Shown here: one piece after another, positions 8,807-20,293 of the stretch
Layout: each line of letters opens with the position of its first letter
Numbering within the stretch: position 1 is the first letter of the stretch
Origin: Gelatoporia subvermispora B
Taxonomy: Eukaryota > Basidiomycota > Agaricomycetes > Polyporales > Gelatoporiaceae
Assembly: GCA_000320605.2 (NCBI GenBank)
Contig: KB445820.1
Coordinates: 62,001 to 126,000 of the forward strand
Length of the DNA stretch: 64,000 nt
Direction of reading: 5' to 3'
Notes under the pieces: generated by a model
Seen by the model: only the letters and a program-made list of their open reading frames with translations
Told to the model about the DNA's origin: nothing
Databases searched by the model: none
Position numbers and translations under genes: made by a program

Positions 8807-11123
8807 ATGTTCGGGTCCGCATCCTCCCTGCATCGGCTGTTCCTGAGCATAATCATTGTCTACGCAAAGCTTGTCCTCGGATCAGCTTCACGATGCGCAT
8901 CCTTCAAGCCTCCTGACCTTGAGGGCGTTGCACTAGTAGGAAAGACGTATTTCAAGGCGAATGAGCGCGTCAATATCACCAATCTATACTCAGCGATCGA
9001 CACTGACACGCTCCCGGCGTTCTGCCGCGTGGAGCTCGTGATCACCACGAACGCGACGGCGAAGTCGTCCGCAAACACCGAAGTATGGCTCCCAGACGAC
9101 TGGAATGGGCGGTTTCTGGCTACGGGCCAGGGCGGTCTAGCCGGAGGAGGCAAGTTGCGTGCCCTGATATAGTCAGATCAACGCCTTACTTGTGATACTA
9201 GTCACGGTAGCAGATCTGGGCTTCATAGCTGTGAAGCAGAGTTGTGAGTGTTGGTATATTATAGTCGAGCACCAGCTCAGCCAACCCTTCGCAGTCGCTG
9301 GTGTATCCACGGACACAGGCCACTCCTCGAACAGCAATGACGGGAGCTGGGCAGGACCAGGCAATGATGTATGAATTGATTTATCCCATGGTGGCATGCT
9401 CCAGTCTCACATTATCCCCAGAATGCTATCGTTGATTTCGGTTGGCGTGCTCTTCATCTCAGCGTAGTTGCAGGTAAAGAGGTGGTACGTAGCTACTACG
9501 ACCGAAGTGCCACCAAATCCTACTATATCGGCTGCTCTACGGGTACGAAAGCCCCATCTGCCTATCCCAGCTATAGCGTCTGACGCGTGAATTGGCAGGA
9601 GGACGCCAAGGGTGCGATGCATCATGTGTATTGAAGCCAAGTCTCGGTCTCACATCCTCCCAGATTGAAGGAGATCCAGATGTTCCCGAACGATTTCGAT
9701 GGCATAGTTCGTGACTCGATTCCACTTTCGGCACTTTGGTTGACCCAAATCATGTACTCATTTAGGTCGTTGGATCCCCCGCAAACTGGATGTCTCACTT
9801 ACAGTCATGGTCCATACATATTAGTTTGAACGTTCTACCTCCGACATCACCGTCGTTCATCAGCCCTACTCAGTGGAACGATGTTATCCATCCCGAGGTG
9901 CTGCAACAATGTGACATTATTGACGGAGTACGGCATCTCTATATTCTGCCAGCATACGATTAACGTCATGAGCTTCAGCTAGCAGATGGTATCATCAACG
10001 ACCCACGTCTATGCCCGTTCGTACAGTGCTGTTTTATCGAGATTCGCCTGACATAGCTACATAGCTTCCGTCCGGAGACATTGGCGTGTAGCCCCGGTCA
10101 AAACACCTCAACCTGCCTGACACTCCCGCAGATACATGCTCTGCATCGCATTTTTGCAACCTACTTCGAGGCCAACCAGACGTACGTCTTCGGACCGTAT
10201 TACCCCGGTGGAGAGGCGGCATACACAAATGGTCTTGTTGGAGCTGTGCCATTTGCAATACCGCAAAGCTGGGTCCAATTCTTCGTGCTGAAGTACGTTT
10301 CTTGCTCTGTAGCGAGCACGCTGTCTCATACACGATGCAGCGACACCGAATGGACCATGGACTTGTACAACGCCAGCGTCCTGCGCCTTATGGAGGAAGT
10401 CAATCCAGGCCAAGCTGATGTAAGTGATCACTTATTCACGGTTGACGACTGGTGTCAATGCCAACGTGATACCATGCTCGTAGGCCATTGAGACGAACAT
10501 AACCGCCTTTGCGGGTCCTTCGCATAACGGCAAGATCCTGCAGTACGTCGGCTGGGCGGATCAGCTGATCAGCTCCGGAAACTCTATCCACTATTACGAG
10601 ACGGTCCACGCATTTATGCAAAGTATAGGCGAAGATATCAACGATTTCTATCGTTTGTTTACCGTGCCCGGAATGAACCATTGGTGAGTCTTGCACGACT
10701 CCATTCCCTCGAATATCTCCTGACTGATGTCTATAGCTCAGTAAGCAATCACAAAAATGCACACCGAAGGAGGCGCCAACTCACAAAACGCGTCTATAGG
10801 GAGGATTCGGGGCAAATGCGTTCGGCGGGGCCGGCCAAGCAGCTTCTGGAATGCCTCCTCTGTCGTTCGATCCTGAACATAACATCCTGGCCGCATTGGT
10901 ACAGTGGGTAGAGCAGGATCAAGCCCCTTCAAGCCTGACTGCTGCGTTCTGGAACAATAACAGCGTCACTGCAGGTCTCAACTTCACCAGACCGCTTTGC
11001 TTGGTGCGTGCTCGTGTGATATGCACTGCGAGACATGAGAAGTCTAATCGCGTGTAGTTCCCGACCAGGCTGCAGTTCGCTGGTGGCGATCCCAATGACC
11101 CTGCGAGCTTTGAGTGTGTGTAA
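8807..11123 (+). CDS. Secreted tannase/feruloyl esterase family protein, copy 2
   Basis: Paralogue of the gene at 5241-7568 with the same 14-exon plan, 1608 nt (535 aa): 8807-9149, 9211-9243, 9295-9368, 9422-9542, 9599-9611, 9664-9706, 9766-9927, 9979-10016, 10065-10292, 10341-10419, 10484-10683, 10737-10740, 10800-11003, 11058-11123. The signal peptide, GCSTGGRQGLKE, VGWADQLISS and GMNHCSGG are all kept, so the CS-D-HC triad is complete. The first intron has a GC donor (GGAG|GCAAGT) where copy 1 has GT. The 4-nt micro-exon CTCA gives the usual Ser after HC. No stop or frameshift is seen, so the gene should be functional. Substrate (tannin, ferulate or other phenolic ester) cannot be told from sequence. 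Confidence 0.92.
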
Positions 11124-11348
11124 CATGTACAATAATTTGCCATAACGTGTATCCCGAGTACAATGCATGAGACAATCGGCGATGTCAAAATGCAACGGTA
11201 AAAACGATATTATTGAGACGCAAGTCTGCTGTTGGTACATCTGGAACTGAAGAAGGGATATCGTGAAGAGCATGCATGCGTGAAGGCTTGTGGTATATAT
11301 GTAGGAGTACAAATGGATGCGGATTTGCGGTGCCTCCGTAGGTCTGAA

Positions 11349-12568
11349 TCAAACAGGATGACCGTCACTCTCTCTCAGTCTCTTCTCAGGCCCGGTCATA
11401 TCGTCGTCAGCGTTCCGAGCGGTAGTTCCAGTCCTCCCCAACACTGTCGAACGACAGGTGCTGCCTTTACTGCTCCGGGAGCCAGAGCGACGCGCGACAG
11501 TGTTCTTGACGTTGTCGACGGGATCGGGGGGCGAGGCGCGAAAATCGATGGTATCTTGTCCCGGGTTGAGCCTCCAGTAGCGATAGCTGAGGTGCTCGTC
11601 AGGCATATCATATTCATATGTCGGAAGGGCACGTACTGTTTCAGAGTCGAGTAGAATGCTGCACCCAAGAAGGAGCCGAGACAAGGTCCAACCCACCACT
11701 GAAGACAATATCAGAAGTGCTAAGACTTGGCAACGAGGGAATAGACGCACGACCCAATGTGTGCCATGCGGAAAGCCAGTGACGGCGGCTGGCCCAAAAG
11801 CGCGGGCGGTATTCATGCCAGCGCCGGTGAAGAAGACGGCCCACCTGTAAGATAAACAGTGAGGTTGTGTGCTCAAACAGTGCTAAACGCACTACACTTA
11901 CAAGTGGCAAGCAAAGAGCGTAAGCCCAATTCCGATCTGTAGAATGTTGAAATTTAGAATGAAGCCCACTCATCAGAAGCTAAAGCAACGCACGGGCGCA
12001 AATGGTGTTGTAAAATGCTTCTCGGCCGCCAACATAAGCACCGCCAGAACGAGAATCGCAGTGATGAACATCTCGATGAAGACGCCCTGCGCTGGATTGA
12101 CGCCGGGTGCCAACGACACGCTGTTCATCGATTATGAATTTCCGCTGGCAACGCAAAATTGAGAACTCACTTCGACGCTAGAGGGCCGGGAGTGAGCGCA
12201 AGAACGAGCCCGGCCGCGGTGATTGCTCCCGCGAGTTGCGCTATGCAATACAACACGAAGCGCACTGGACCAATAACGCCTACAAGAAGCAATGCGAGGC
12301 TGATGTTCGGGTTGAAGAGTGCTCCAGTGACTCGAAAGAATAACCATGCAGAAATAAGCAGACTGAACCCCATTGAGAGGGCTATGTACATAATGCGCTG
12401 TATACCGGAGGCGGACATGTCGCCACCGCTCTCTATCTCGCCTTGAGCCGCCTGGATGCCACCGAACGCGAGAAGCAAGAAGACAGTGGTTCCCACATAC
12501 TCCAGTAATGCCGCCCAGAAGTCTTCTCTGATGTTAGCAAAGTACAGTCTCGATGAAGAGGTCTCCAT
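11349..12568 (-). CDS. Aquaporin (MIP family) with NPN/NTA motifs
   Basis: Six-helix water or small-solute channel of the membrane. The ATG at 12568 opens METSSSRLYFANIREDF, followed by the MIP core LLEYVGTTVFLLLAFGG and, at residues 86-88, NPN in place of the first NPA (FNPNISLALLLVG). After an intron at about 12170, the frame continues VSLAPGVNPAQGVFIEMF, then IGIGLTLFACHLWAVFFTG, and the second signature GMNTARAFGPA, where NPA is NTA. It ends with GAAFYSTLKHYRYWRLNPGQ and a charged cytoplasmic tail. The last splice (donor GTACGT after AAACA) restores a family-like C-terminus and a stop at 11349. Both NPA variants are, to my knowledge, common in Agaricomycete aquaporins. Transport selectivity is unknown. 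Confidence 0.88.
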
Positions 12569-12618
12569 CGCGATGGCGGAGGCTTGTCGTAGACGAGGGG
12601 GGTGCAGGGAGAGGAGGA

Positions 12619-13069
12619 CGGTTCGCGCTGACGAGACATGCCCAATTCATATCTGAGTCCGTGGCAGGTATCAAGAGCGGAGAGGTGGTGCGGATGTCGG
12701 GGCCAGGGATATGTCGAGTGCGACTTCGATTGCCCCAACGTCACCGATCACATCCATTACTGGCGATCGTGCCCGCTTTCCGTCACACGGACTGTACCCG
12801 ATAGAGATGTTTCCACCCAGATACACGGCTGTGAAGTGAATAAAGTGAGCGAGGCTCCATGAACAATATGAAGACAGTGGAGCTGACCCTCCTCTCGCTG
12901 GAGCATTCACACGAGAAATGCAAGTCATGAACGTTGCTATAAGCGCCCACAACCTGCAATAACACTTGCAGTATCCGCAGCGGGCGCAGCCTATACAGGG
13001 TACTGAACCATGTCCGATACCAGCTGACAAAACTTCCCTCATCGCTGCCGGCCCCTCTCGATAGCTAGT
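12619..13069. repeat. Duplicated flank, copy A
   Basis: Matches 13184-13650 through landmarks such as gagaggtggtgcggatgtcg, cgattgccccaacgtcacc and gatagctagt. It lies immediately upstream of the aquaporin start and therefore forms part of its promoter region. Confidence 0.85.
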
Positions 13070-13076
13070 CATTGAT

Positions 13077-13174
13077 GCCTGACAATTTTCCAGTCTCAAT
13101 GGTATCATTCTTAGCTTGGAGATTACTAAACGTGTCCTTTGGACTGTTGTGAACCCTTGTGACATGTAATGCAG
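13077..13174. repeat. Duplicated flank, copy C1
   Basis: Matches 14675-14776 (shared ggtatcac/ttctt, aaacgtgtcct, aacccttacgac-type blocks, taatgcag). It sits 8 bp after repeat A, whereas its partner C2 is separated from repeat B by the whole release-factor gene. Confidence 0.8.
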
Positions 13175-13183
13175 TGAAAGAGT

Positions 13184-13650
13184 ACGGTTTGCGTTAACGA
13201 GGCATGCCCATGTTATCTCTTGAGTTCACGACAAGTACCAAGAACAGAGAGGTGGTGCGGATGTCGAAGCCAGGGATATGTCGAGATTGACTTCGATTGC
13301 CCCAACGTCACCGGTCAACCGGTCACCGATCACATCTATAAGCGTTTGTACCCGCTTTCCATCACACAGACTGTACCCGATACAAATGCTTCGACCCAGA
13401 TACACGACTGTGAGGCGAATTAAGTGAGTGAGGCACCATGAACAACATGAAGACAGTAAAGCTCACCCTCATCCCGATGGAGCATTCACCCGAGGAATGC
13501 GGCTGATGCAAGTTGCGATAAGTGTCCACAACCTGCAATTATAGTTGGAGTCTTCGTAGCGTGCGTAGCCTACACAGCATACTGTATCATGCCCGATACA
13601 AGTTTCCCCCTGATAATTGCGGCCGCTGCCGCCCACTCTCGATAGCTAGT
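13184..13650. repeat. Duplicated flank, copy B
   Basis: Partner of copy A. Its right end coincides with the stop codon of the release-factor gene, i.e. it is that gene's 3' flank. Confidence 0.85.
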
Positions 13651-14476
13651 TAATCCCAATCTCGAGAGCTTCTGCTGTTCTTGACCTCACTTCGCCTATT
13701 CTTGTCCTCTCGCCTTCGTGCGTCCGACCTCTCTTGTAAGTTGCGCACGCGCTCCTGCTTCTCCCTGGATGGTGGGCGGCTCCTCGTGTGGTCTACCGCA
13801 GCGATGATGATCCGTTGCAGCTAAATAGAGTACATCCGCAAATTTCAGGCACACATACGTCATATCCGATGTAGCAAGAGCGACGAACCTTTCGGATGCA
13901 CGACTTGAGATTGGTAACCTGAGAACGATGGGTTTGGCAGTGCATGAGAAGTGTATCGTCGCTTGCGACGTAATAGCCCTACAGCAGGCGTGTGAGTACA
14001 TATTGCAGCGACTTGGGGTGCACGGCGACAACAGACCGATCTCGTCCTCAAGTGTTCTCTCACCCATGGCGGTATCCACTCCGAGTTGACTGGACATCGT
14101 ATTGTCACCTTTGTGTTCACCTTGTTAACATTCTGCGTTGGATGTCAACGTCAGTCAATGATTCACATCGAGTTGTCATCGGAAAGCACCAGACCTGTCC
14201 TCCTGGTCCGGAGCTTCTTGAATAGGAGACTTCGACAAGGTTTCTGGGCATATACCATGATACAAACTGGTCCATCCACTCTTCGACTTGAGCATTCTCT
14301 TCTGCAGTCTGGATCTTTGTCAGCTGAGGAGGGATAGGGTACTCTCCGGGGCCTAGGCCGCTTGCCCGGCGAGGTGGGGACGGCGGTGCTGAAGAACTTG
14401 CAACAAAGCGTAGATGGTGCAAGGCTGGCGAATTAATCCTTAATGTGCGTCGAAAGACAAATGCCAGTAACGACAT
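13650..14476 (-). CDS. Mitochondrial class-I release-factor-like ribosome rescue protein (GGQ)
   Basis: Peptidyl-tRNA hydrolase of the ICT1/Rso55-like group, acting on mitochondrial ribosomes (family knowledge). The chosen ATG at 14476 gives MSLLAFVFRRTLRINSPAL, a basic, acid-free targeting peptide. Then follow EEWMDQFVSWYMPR and SYSRSSGPGGQ, where the catalytic GGQ ends exon 1 (14476-14195). The next exon, from 14132, starts NVNKVNTKVTIRC, exactly as in the family. Later exons give YYVASDDTLLMHCQTHRSQ, NLKSCIRK, LQRIIIAAVDHTRSRPPSRE and the basic tail ERSDARRREDKNRRSEVKN. The stop is at 13652-13650. The protein has only the RF-1 GGQ domain and lacks the codon-recognition domain of a true RF. 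One or two internal splice sites are by eye. Confidence 0.85.
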
Positions 14477-14674
14477 GTCGTATATAAGTGTGAAAGCTTG
14501 AAGTCGGTCGCTACCAGGTTTCGTGACGCTCTGCGCGCAAACCGGCGCCACCGGTTTGGACGTTTGTCTGGATGGTAGCCGCCGTAAGATCTTATCTAAT
14601 CTATGTACAGTGTTACCCGGCCGGTTCATCGTGCTGCAGCGTGCTGCCTTCAACTTCACCATGACCTTCATGAC

Positions 14675-14776
14675 GCCTGGACGATGTTCCGGTTTCAGTG
14701 GTATCACTCTTGACTTGAAAATCTTTTAACGTGTCCTATGAGCTGCTGTAAACCCTTACGACACGTAATGCAGCTG
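14675..14776. repeat. Duplicated flank, copy C2
   Basis: Partner of C1, about 200 bp upstream of the release-factor ATG, so it is this gene's promoter-proximal sequence. Confidence 0.8.
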
Positions 14777-16352
14777 GGCTACTACTTCAAAGTCTCGTTC
14801 TCTGCCTCTTTTGAGTCTTGTCGCCGATGCCCGACCCTCATTACGAGCGAACTGCCTGCGCCTGCTGAAAATTACGATCCCGAAATGTTCACATCCGCCG
14901 GTGCCGGCGCAGACTTTAATACCGGAAGTTTTCGGGAGGGTTGGTACTCTGCAAGGCGAGCTTTGCGCACATATATCCTCCACTCGGGTGTCTAAGTATA
15001 ATTTTAGAACTCACAGGATAAAATTACACGGCCAAGAATAGATCAGCGAGACTGCGGGTGGTTTCCAGCACTCCGTGATCGCTCCTGATCGCTCGCGCTA
15101 GAATCAAACGCGCGGACGGGAGAAGTTGCCGCCAACTCAGACTTCGAGATCAGCGGCCATTTTCTACGGGCCAGGACTTTTCTGAGGTGAGGAATAACTG
15201 CTGGCCGTCCTACCCAACCCACAGGTCTTTAGACTTTGGTTGCCAAACCCGTGGTGTCGTGCGCATTGGCACCGTGTGGTCTGGTCCTCGATCCTCGTTC
15301 TCGCAATCAATCACGTACCACTCGCCGTGCATCAACGCGGGCAAGTGACTGCGGGTCTGCAGCATGCGCATCATGCGAAAGCACATCAGTCCATGGGCCT
15401 TAGCGTCCCGGGTGTCTTACGACACACCGTGCTGACTCTGCGCGCTCAGACTGCGTCGGGATTGACGCGCGCGGTGTGGGGCTGCGACTGTGGAAGGGTC
15501 CTGACGTGCATCATATGCCACTGGGGCGCTCTCGCAGCGCAGTCGCCCATCGAGACCCGAAACAGTGCGCTTTCTCGTCCGGAGGCGGGCGGAGCGCTTA
15601 TGCGGCCGCCGTACCTGTAGATCGCCATTGTTTCAACAAGACGTCATTCCCTGGACGTTCCCTACAGGCGCCAAGGACATTGTCCACTGTACGTTCGCGC
15701 GTGTGGCCGTCCCATCGCTAGACATTGATAACGTTCTGTTTGTATGCCATCAGTCCGGTCATGTACGGGCGCAGCGGCTTGAGGCTGCCACGGCATACCG
15801 CATTAGAATGTCGGGACACTCAGGCACAACGATGCAGAGCCTCAACGAAGTGCAAACACAACGGGATGTACAGAGACAGCGTTCAATGCGTTCATGGTGG
15901 CGAAATATCCCGAAATTCCCCATTTATCGACCGCCTGTGCTCACTCCGACGTAACGCGCCGTGAAAGCAGGCCGACCATCGCACACTTGCTCGAGTACGG
16001 TAACGCGCTCGGTGCCGGGGATCTTTCAAGTGACCCGATCGATCGCGAATCGCGTCGGTTAACCAAACGAAGATGACCGGCGGTTCCACGACCTGCATAC
16101 TCGCCGCAATGTAACCGCCCATTGACTAGCCCTGTATTCCGAATTGCATTCCGGAAATACACGCGCGCGTCGACACAGTAGTCCCGACGCCCAAACTCAG
16201 TAGGACGAAGTCGGAGAGGCGCAAGACTTAGTGACCTCCAGGCGTCGTGTGCGGCAATATCGTCGAGCGTATAAGAATGATGAATGTTGGGGGAGCTGAC
16301 AGCAGCACCAGCTCTCCGGCCTCAACAGCCTTCAGCAGCACACAGCGATATT
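14777..16352. other. Intergenic with unrecognised open stretches (plus)
   Basis: Open stretches such as 15565-15954 (129 codons, with CTFARVAVPSLDIDNVLFVC) and a preceding piece SFSQSITYHSPCINAGK near 15300 look somewhat protein-like but interrupt one another by frameshifts and stops. I do not recognise the family. This may be a decayed gene. Confidence 0.25.
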
Positions 16353-18500
16353 ATGAACAAGCTCCTCAGCCACGTTCTCTGCGCCGTTCTCCTCTCCGGC
16401 TTTGCATCCGCTGCACCTGCCAGCAGTGGCTCATTGTCCATCTCGTCGGCCTCGTCGTCAGTCGCATCCCTCAGCAGTGGGACGTCTTCGTCTTCTGCTG
16501 CGGACGCCACCCCGACCGTCCCGTACGCCAGCGACAACCCGAACGACCGTCTGTGGAACATTACCGAGACGAACTTGACTGCCGTCGTGCCAGAGCGCGG
16601 GTCCATCGGCGCGAGTATCCTTGGCCCGCAGAATGTCCCGCTCGATGTGCAGAACGCGGACCTCCTCGCGCCCCCTACCACCGATTCAGGCGACATGTAC
16701 GTGTTGCTTCTCTCGGTGTGGAGAAATAGAGACGCTCAAAGCGCTTTGTAGCCCGAATGTGAAGTGGCCGTTCAGTCTTAGTCACATGCGCCTGCAAACA
16801 GGTGGCTGGGCTCGCCAGCAGAACGGTATGTTTTGATCCCGGCTTTCTTGTGCGACGGTGCTAACTGTGGATGTCATACAGTCAATCAAATGCCTATCGC
16901 GACTGGTATGCAAAAATACCTCATCATGAAGTAGCGACATTGTTCTAATGTTGGTTTAGCCATGGCCGGAGTCAACATGCGTCTGGAGGCCGGCGCAATA
17001 AGGTAGGCGTCGACCAGTCATACTATAAATGGAATTTGACGAATGGTCTCGTAGAGAGCTGCATTGGCACAACACCGCTGAATGGGCATATGTCTTGAAG
17101 GTGCGTTCTGCATTTCCGCCCATCTTGGGTTCCTGACTAATCAAATATAACAGGGTACGACTCAGGTCACCGCGGTCGATCAGAACGGGCGCAACTATCT
17201 CGCGAATGTCGGGCCCGGTGATCTCTGGTACTTCCCCCCAGGTGTCCCCCACTCCCTCCAGGCTACGAACGAGACGGAGGAAGGCAGCGAGTTCCTGCTG
17301 GTGAGCAAGATTGAGCCCCCAGCTATTGAATCATTGGGGACCAACATATATATGCTATCCCAGATTTTCCCTGACGGCTCCTTCTCTGACGACGGCACCT
17401 TCTTGGTATGTCATTGCTACTGCTCAATGGGGATTAACGTACTCATGTCCCTCGCAGTTGACGGACTGGCTGGCACACGTACCCAAGGATGTCATCGCTA
17501 AGAATTTCCGAGTCGACATTTCCGCCTTTGACGAGATTCCCGGCGAGCAGCTGTACATCTTCCCGAGTGGTCCGTTTCTTCATTGTTTACCCCACGAATA
17601 ACGCTCAAATAGTTCAAACAGTTTCTCCGCCGCCTGACGCTCAGGCTCCTTCGGACCCCCAAGGAACAGTGCCTAGCCCCTACTCATTCGAGTTCTCGCA
17701 GGTCAACGCAACTCAGTACTCTGGAGGAACCGCCAAGATTGCAGACACTTCGAACTTCCCTATCTCGGAGGCGATTTCGGTAGCCGAGGTGACCGTCGAG
17801 CCTGGCGCGATGAGGTTAGTGTCTTCCATTTTCTCTTGATCCTGTACCTGATCGCTTCCTGCAGGGAGCTTCACTGGCACCCCACCCAAGACGAGTGGGG
17901 CTTCTATCTGTGCGTACTTTTTGCCACCAGGAAGAAGTCTGGCGTTTTGACATGGCCCTCTCTATTTCATAGTGAGGGTCAGGCACGGGTCACGGTATTT
18001 GCTGCAGAGGGTACTGCTGTCACCTATGACTATCAGGTGCGTTCTTTGGAATGAAGATCTATGGTGACAGTGGTGACAGTCCTGCTCACATGGTATACAG
18101 CCGGGTGATATCAGCTATGTTCCGGCACCTTACGGTAAGCGTCACCATTGGCCTACTCCATGCTCCTGTCCTGACCGTTCCTTTAGGTCACTATGTCGAG
18201 AACACTGGCAACACGACTCTGCGCTTCTTGGAGATCTTCAACTCACGTACGTATACGCTTGGAATCATTCTCTCGCTGATAAACTGATCCCATATTTCGT
18301 TGGTAGCTACGTTCGAAGACGTCAGCTTGGTCCAGGTAAGCCTCTTCGATCTATCAGTCAGTGATTGGATCATTGATGGCGCTCTTCTACAGTGGTTGGC
18401 TCTTACACCTCCGGCCCTTGTCAAGGCGCACTTGCAGCTCTCAGATAGCGTGATCGAATCCCTCAACAAGACGAAGCCTGTCGTTGTGGGCCCGAACTAG
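16353..18500 (+). CDS. Secreted oxalate decarboxylase 1 (bicupin)
   Basis: Converts oxalate to formate and CO2 using Mn, typically in the wall or medium of wood-decay fungi. The ATG at 16353 starts a signal peptide ([16 protein letters not shown], then FASAAP), followed by a Ser-rich linker and [18 protein letters not shown]. The first cupin has [16 protein letters not shown] and [12 protein letters not shown]. The second has [17 protein letters not shown] and [14 protein letters not shown]. All HxH, Glu and His metal ligands are present in both cupins. The C-terminus [17 protein letters not shown] is typical of the fungal enzymes. About a dozen short introns, including a 24-nt exon (near 16882-16905) coding VNQMPIAT. 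The stop is at 18498-18500. It is a paralogue of the gene at 32119-34359, which has an additional intron inside the first metal-binding motif. Confidence 0.92.
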
Positions 18501-18834
18501 ACAATGATATCATGTCATCCTAACGGAATCGGTTCGAGATTTGACTGAGCCTGCTGGTTTTACGCTATACTTTGAGCACTTTTAATACGACTTTCTATTT
18601 CCGTGGTTTTCCATGCCTGCCCTCGTTTTCACGACCTTGATCTAGAATATAACGACTTTGTATGTCTTGCTTTGCGTATGACGTAATCAACCTACTTCTC
18701 GCAAGGCGCCAGCGCTGTTTAGTTCTTGACAACAGGTGTCAAGATCTCAGGATACACCTTTCAATATTTCTTACTGGGAATCATTGAGTCAACTCTATCT
18801 TTATCCCTTGGAGTTTTTATCTGTTGACTTGGCG
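18501..18834. other. Intergenic
   Basis: The 3' flank of oxalate decarboxylase 1 and the 5' flank of the next gene. Nothing specific is seen. Confidence 0.4.
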
Positions 18835-20124
18835 ATGCAAGTGAACATAAAGTCTTCGTGGACGAGATGTCGACCACTTGCGTTAAATACGACACATGCA
18901 CGCCGGAGGTACCTGGGCGACCGTCGACTGGTATCGTCCTTGCAACCTGTGAAGTTACACTTCGATAAGCACGTCCTCGAGGATGGAAACGAGACACAGT
19001 CGCCCTTGGTCATCTTACATGGGTTGCTGTACGTACACACACCTCGGAGTTTGGTGCAGTTGAATGAACACTGAATGCAGAGGCACGAAGAGGAATTGGG
19101 GCTCTCTATCCAAAGCGTTTACGAGAGATCTGAAACGGCCTGTATATACCCTAGTGCGTCGATTACCCCAGTGGCCTGGATGCGGTCGCTGACTAGATGG
19201 GTCCAGGACCTACGGAACCACGGCACGTCCCCCCACGCCGAGCCGATGACATATCTCTCCATGGCATCCGACGTCCTCCAGTTCTGCAGAGATCACTCTC
19301 TGCGTAATGTATCCCTGCTTGGGCATTCGATGTTCGTGATTTTGGACGCGGTTTCTCGATGAGCATCATGACAAAACCGGGTCAATCGCAGGGGAGGCAA
19401 AGTCGCAATGACAGTCGCGCTCAATCCCGATACCCCTACCGACCTGCTTTCACGTCTCATTGTCGCCGACATTGCACCTTCCAAGGGGAAGCTATCTGAC
19501 GAGTTCGATGGATACATCCGAGCGCTGAAGAAGATTGCGGAGAGCCGCGTTACGACACGCCAGGAAGCGCAGAAGATTTTGGAGCCGTACGAAAAGGTAC
19601 GTTACCATCTACCTTCCCGGGCTCCTAGCCGATAGTTCTGGTAGGACCCGATGACAAGAGCTTTCCTGCTCACGAATTTCGACACATCCCATCATGGACC
19701 TCTCAAGCCTAAGATCCCAATTGACATTGTCGGAAACAGCATCCCTGAACTTGGCTCGTTCCCTTACGAGCCCGGCGAACGGACGTGGGAAGGTACAACT
19801 CTATTCATCAGGGGTACGAAGAGCAGGTCAGTGTCAGTTGTAGCCCACCTTTAGGCTCCCACTCACCGGTCGGTAGATACATCAACGAACGGAACACGGC
19901 TATCGCGAAACGGTTCTTCCCGAACATGATTATGAAGACATTGGATGCTGGTCACTGGGGTATGTTCGATGCGTTATTCGCCTGTCGGTCAAATAGACTC
20001 ATGAGATGTTCCAGTCCATTCTGAGAGGTTTGTTTACTCGAAGCTGCCGGGGAAATGGTTCTCACATTCGTTTAGACCGCATGAATTCAAGGCATTGGTA
20101 GAAGACTTCATTAACAGTCACTAG
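18835..20124 (+). CDS. Mitochondrial alpha/beta hydrolase, IMO32/EAT1 (ABHD11) type
   Basis: Esterase, thioesterase or alcohol acetyltransferase-type fold of mitochondria (family knowledge; activity here unknown). The chosen Met at 18835 gives MQVNIKSSWTRCRPLALN, an Arg-rich, acid-free presequence; an in-frame upstream start is possible. Exons then give VKLHFDKHVLEDG, PLVILHGLLGTKRNWGSLSK (oxyanion HG loop), LKRPVYTLDLRNHGTSPHAE, and the nucleophile elbow LGHSMGGKVAMT with the Ser codon just before an intron. These are followed by LIVADIAPSKG, TLFIRGTKSRYINE and DAGHWVHSERPHEFKALVED with the catalytic His. The stop is at 20122-20124. Exon junctions keep the frame throughout. Confidence 0.85.
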
Positions 20125-20293
20125 GAGCATAAATGCTTCCAAGATGCCGAACCAACACGGAGTGCCTACGTGCCAATGGTACAGGTAAAGTTACATCTAG
20201 AAGCTACTATCAAGCAAGACGAGGCCGACCATCGAAGGCATACAGATACACTATTACTTGCAAATATTCTCTCGAGCATGAAATGCGAATATC

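Larger units (their letters stand above)
8534..11187 (+). repeat. Tandem duplication, copy 2 (tannase unit)
   Basis: Direct repeat of 4971-7632 with the same promoter, gene and 3' flank order. Substitutions are scattered, but every exon length except the first (6 nt longer) is identical. Confidence 0.9.

Noticed and set aside
15565..15954. 129-codon open frame considered as a gene
   Set aside because: Frame interrupted on both sides, no start or splice support, and no recognised domain; kept only as a note in the intergenic entry.
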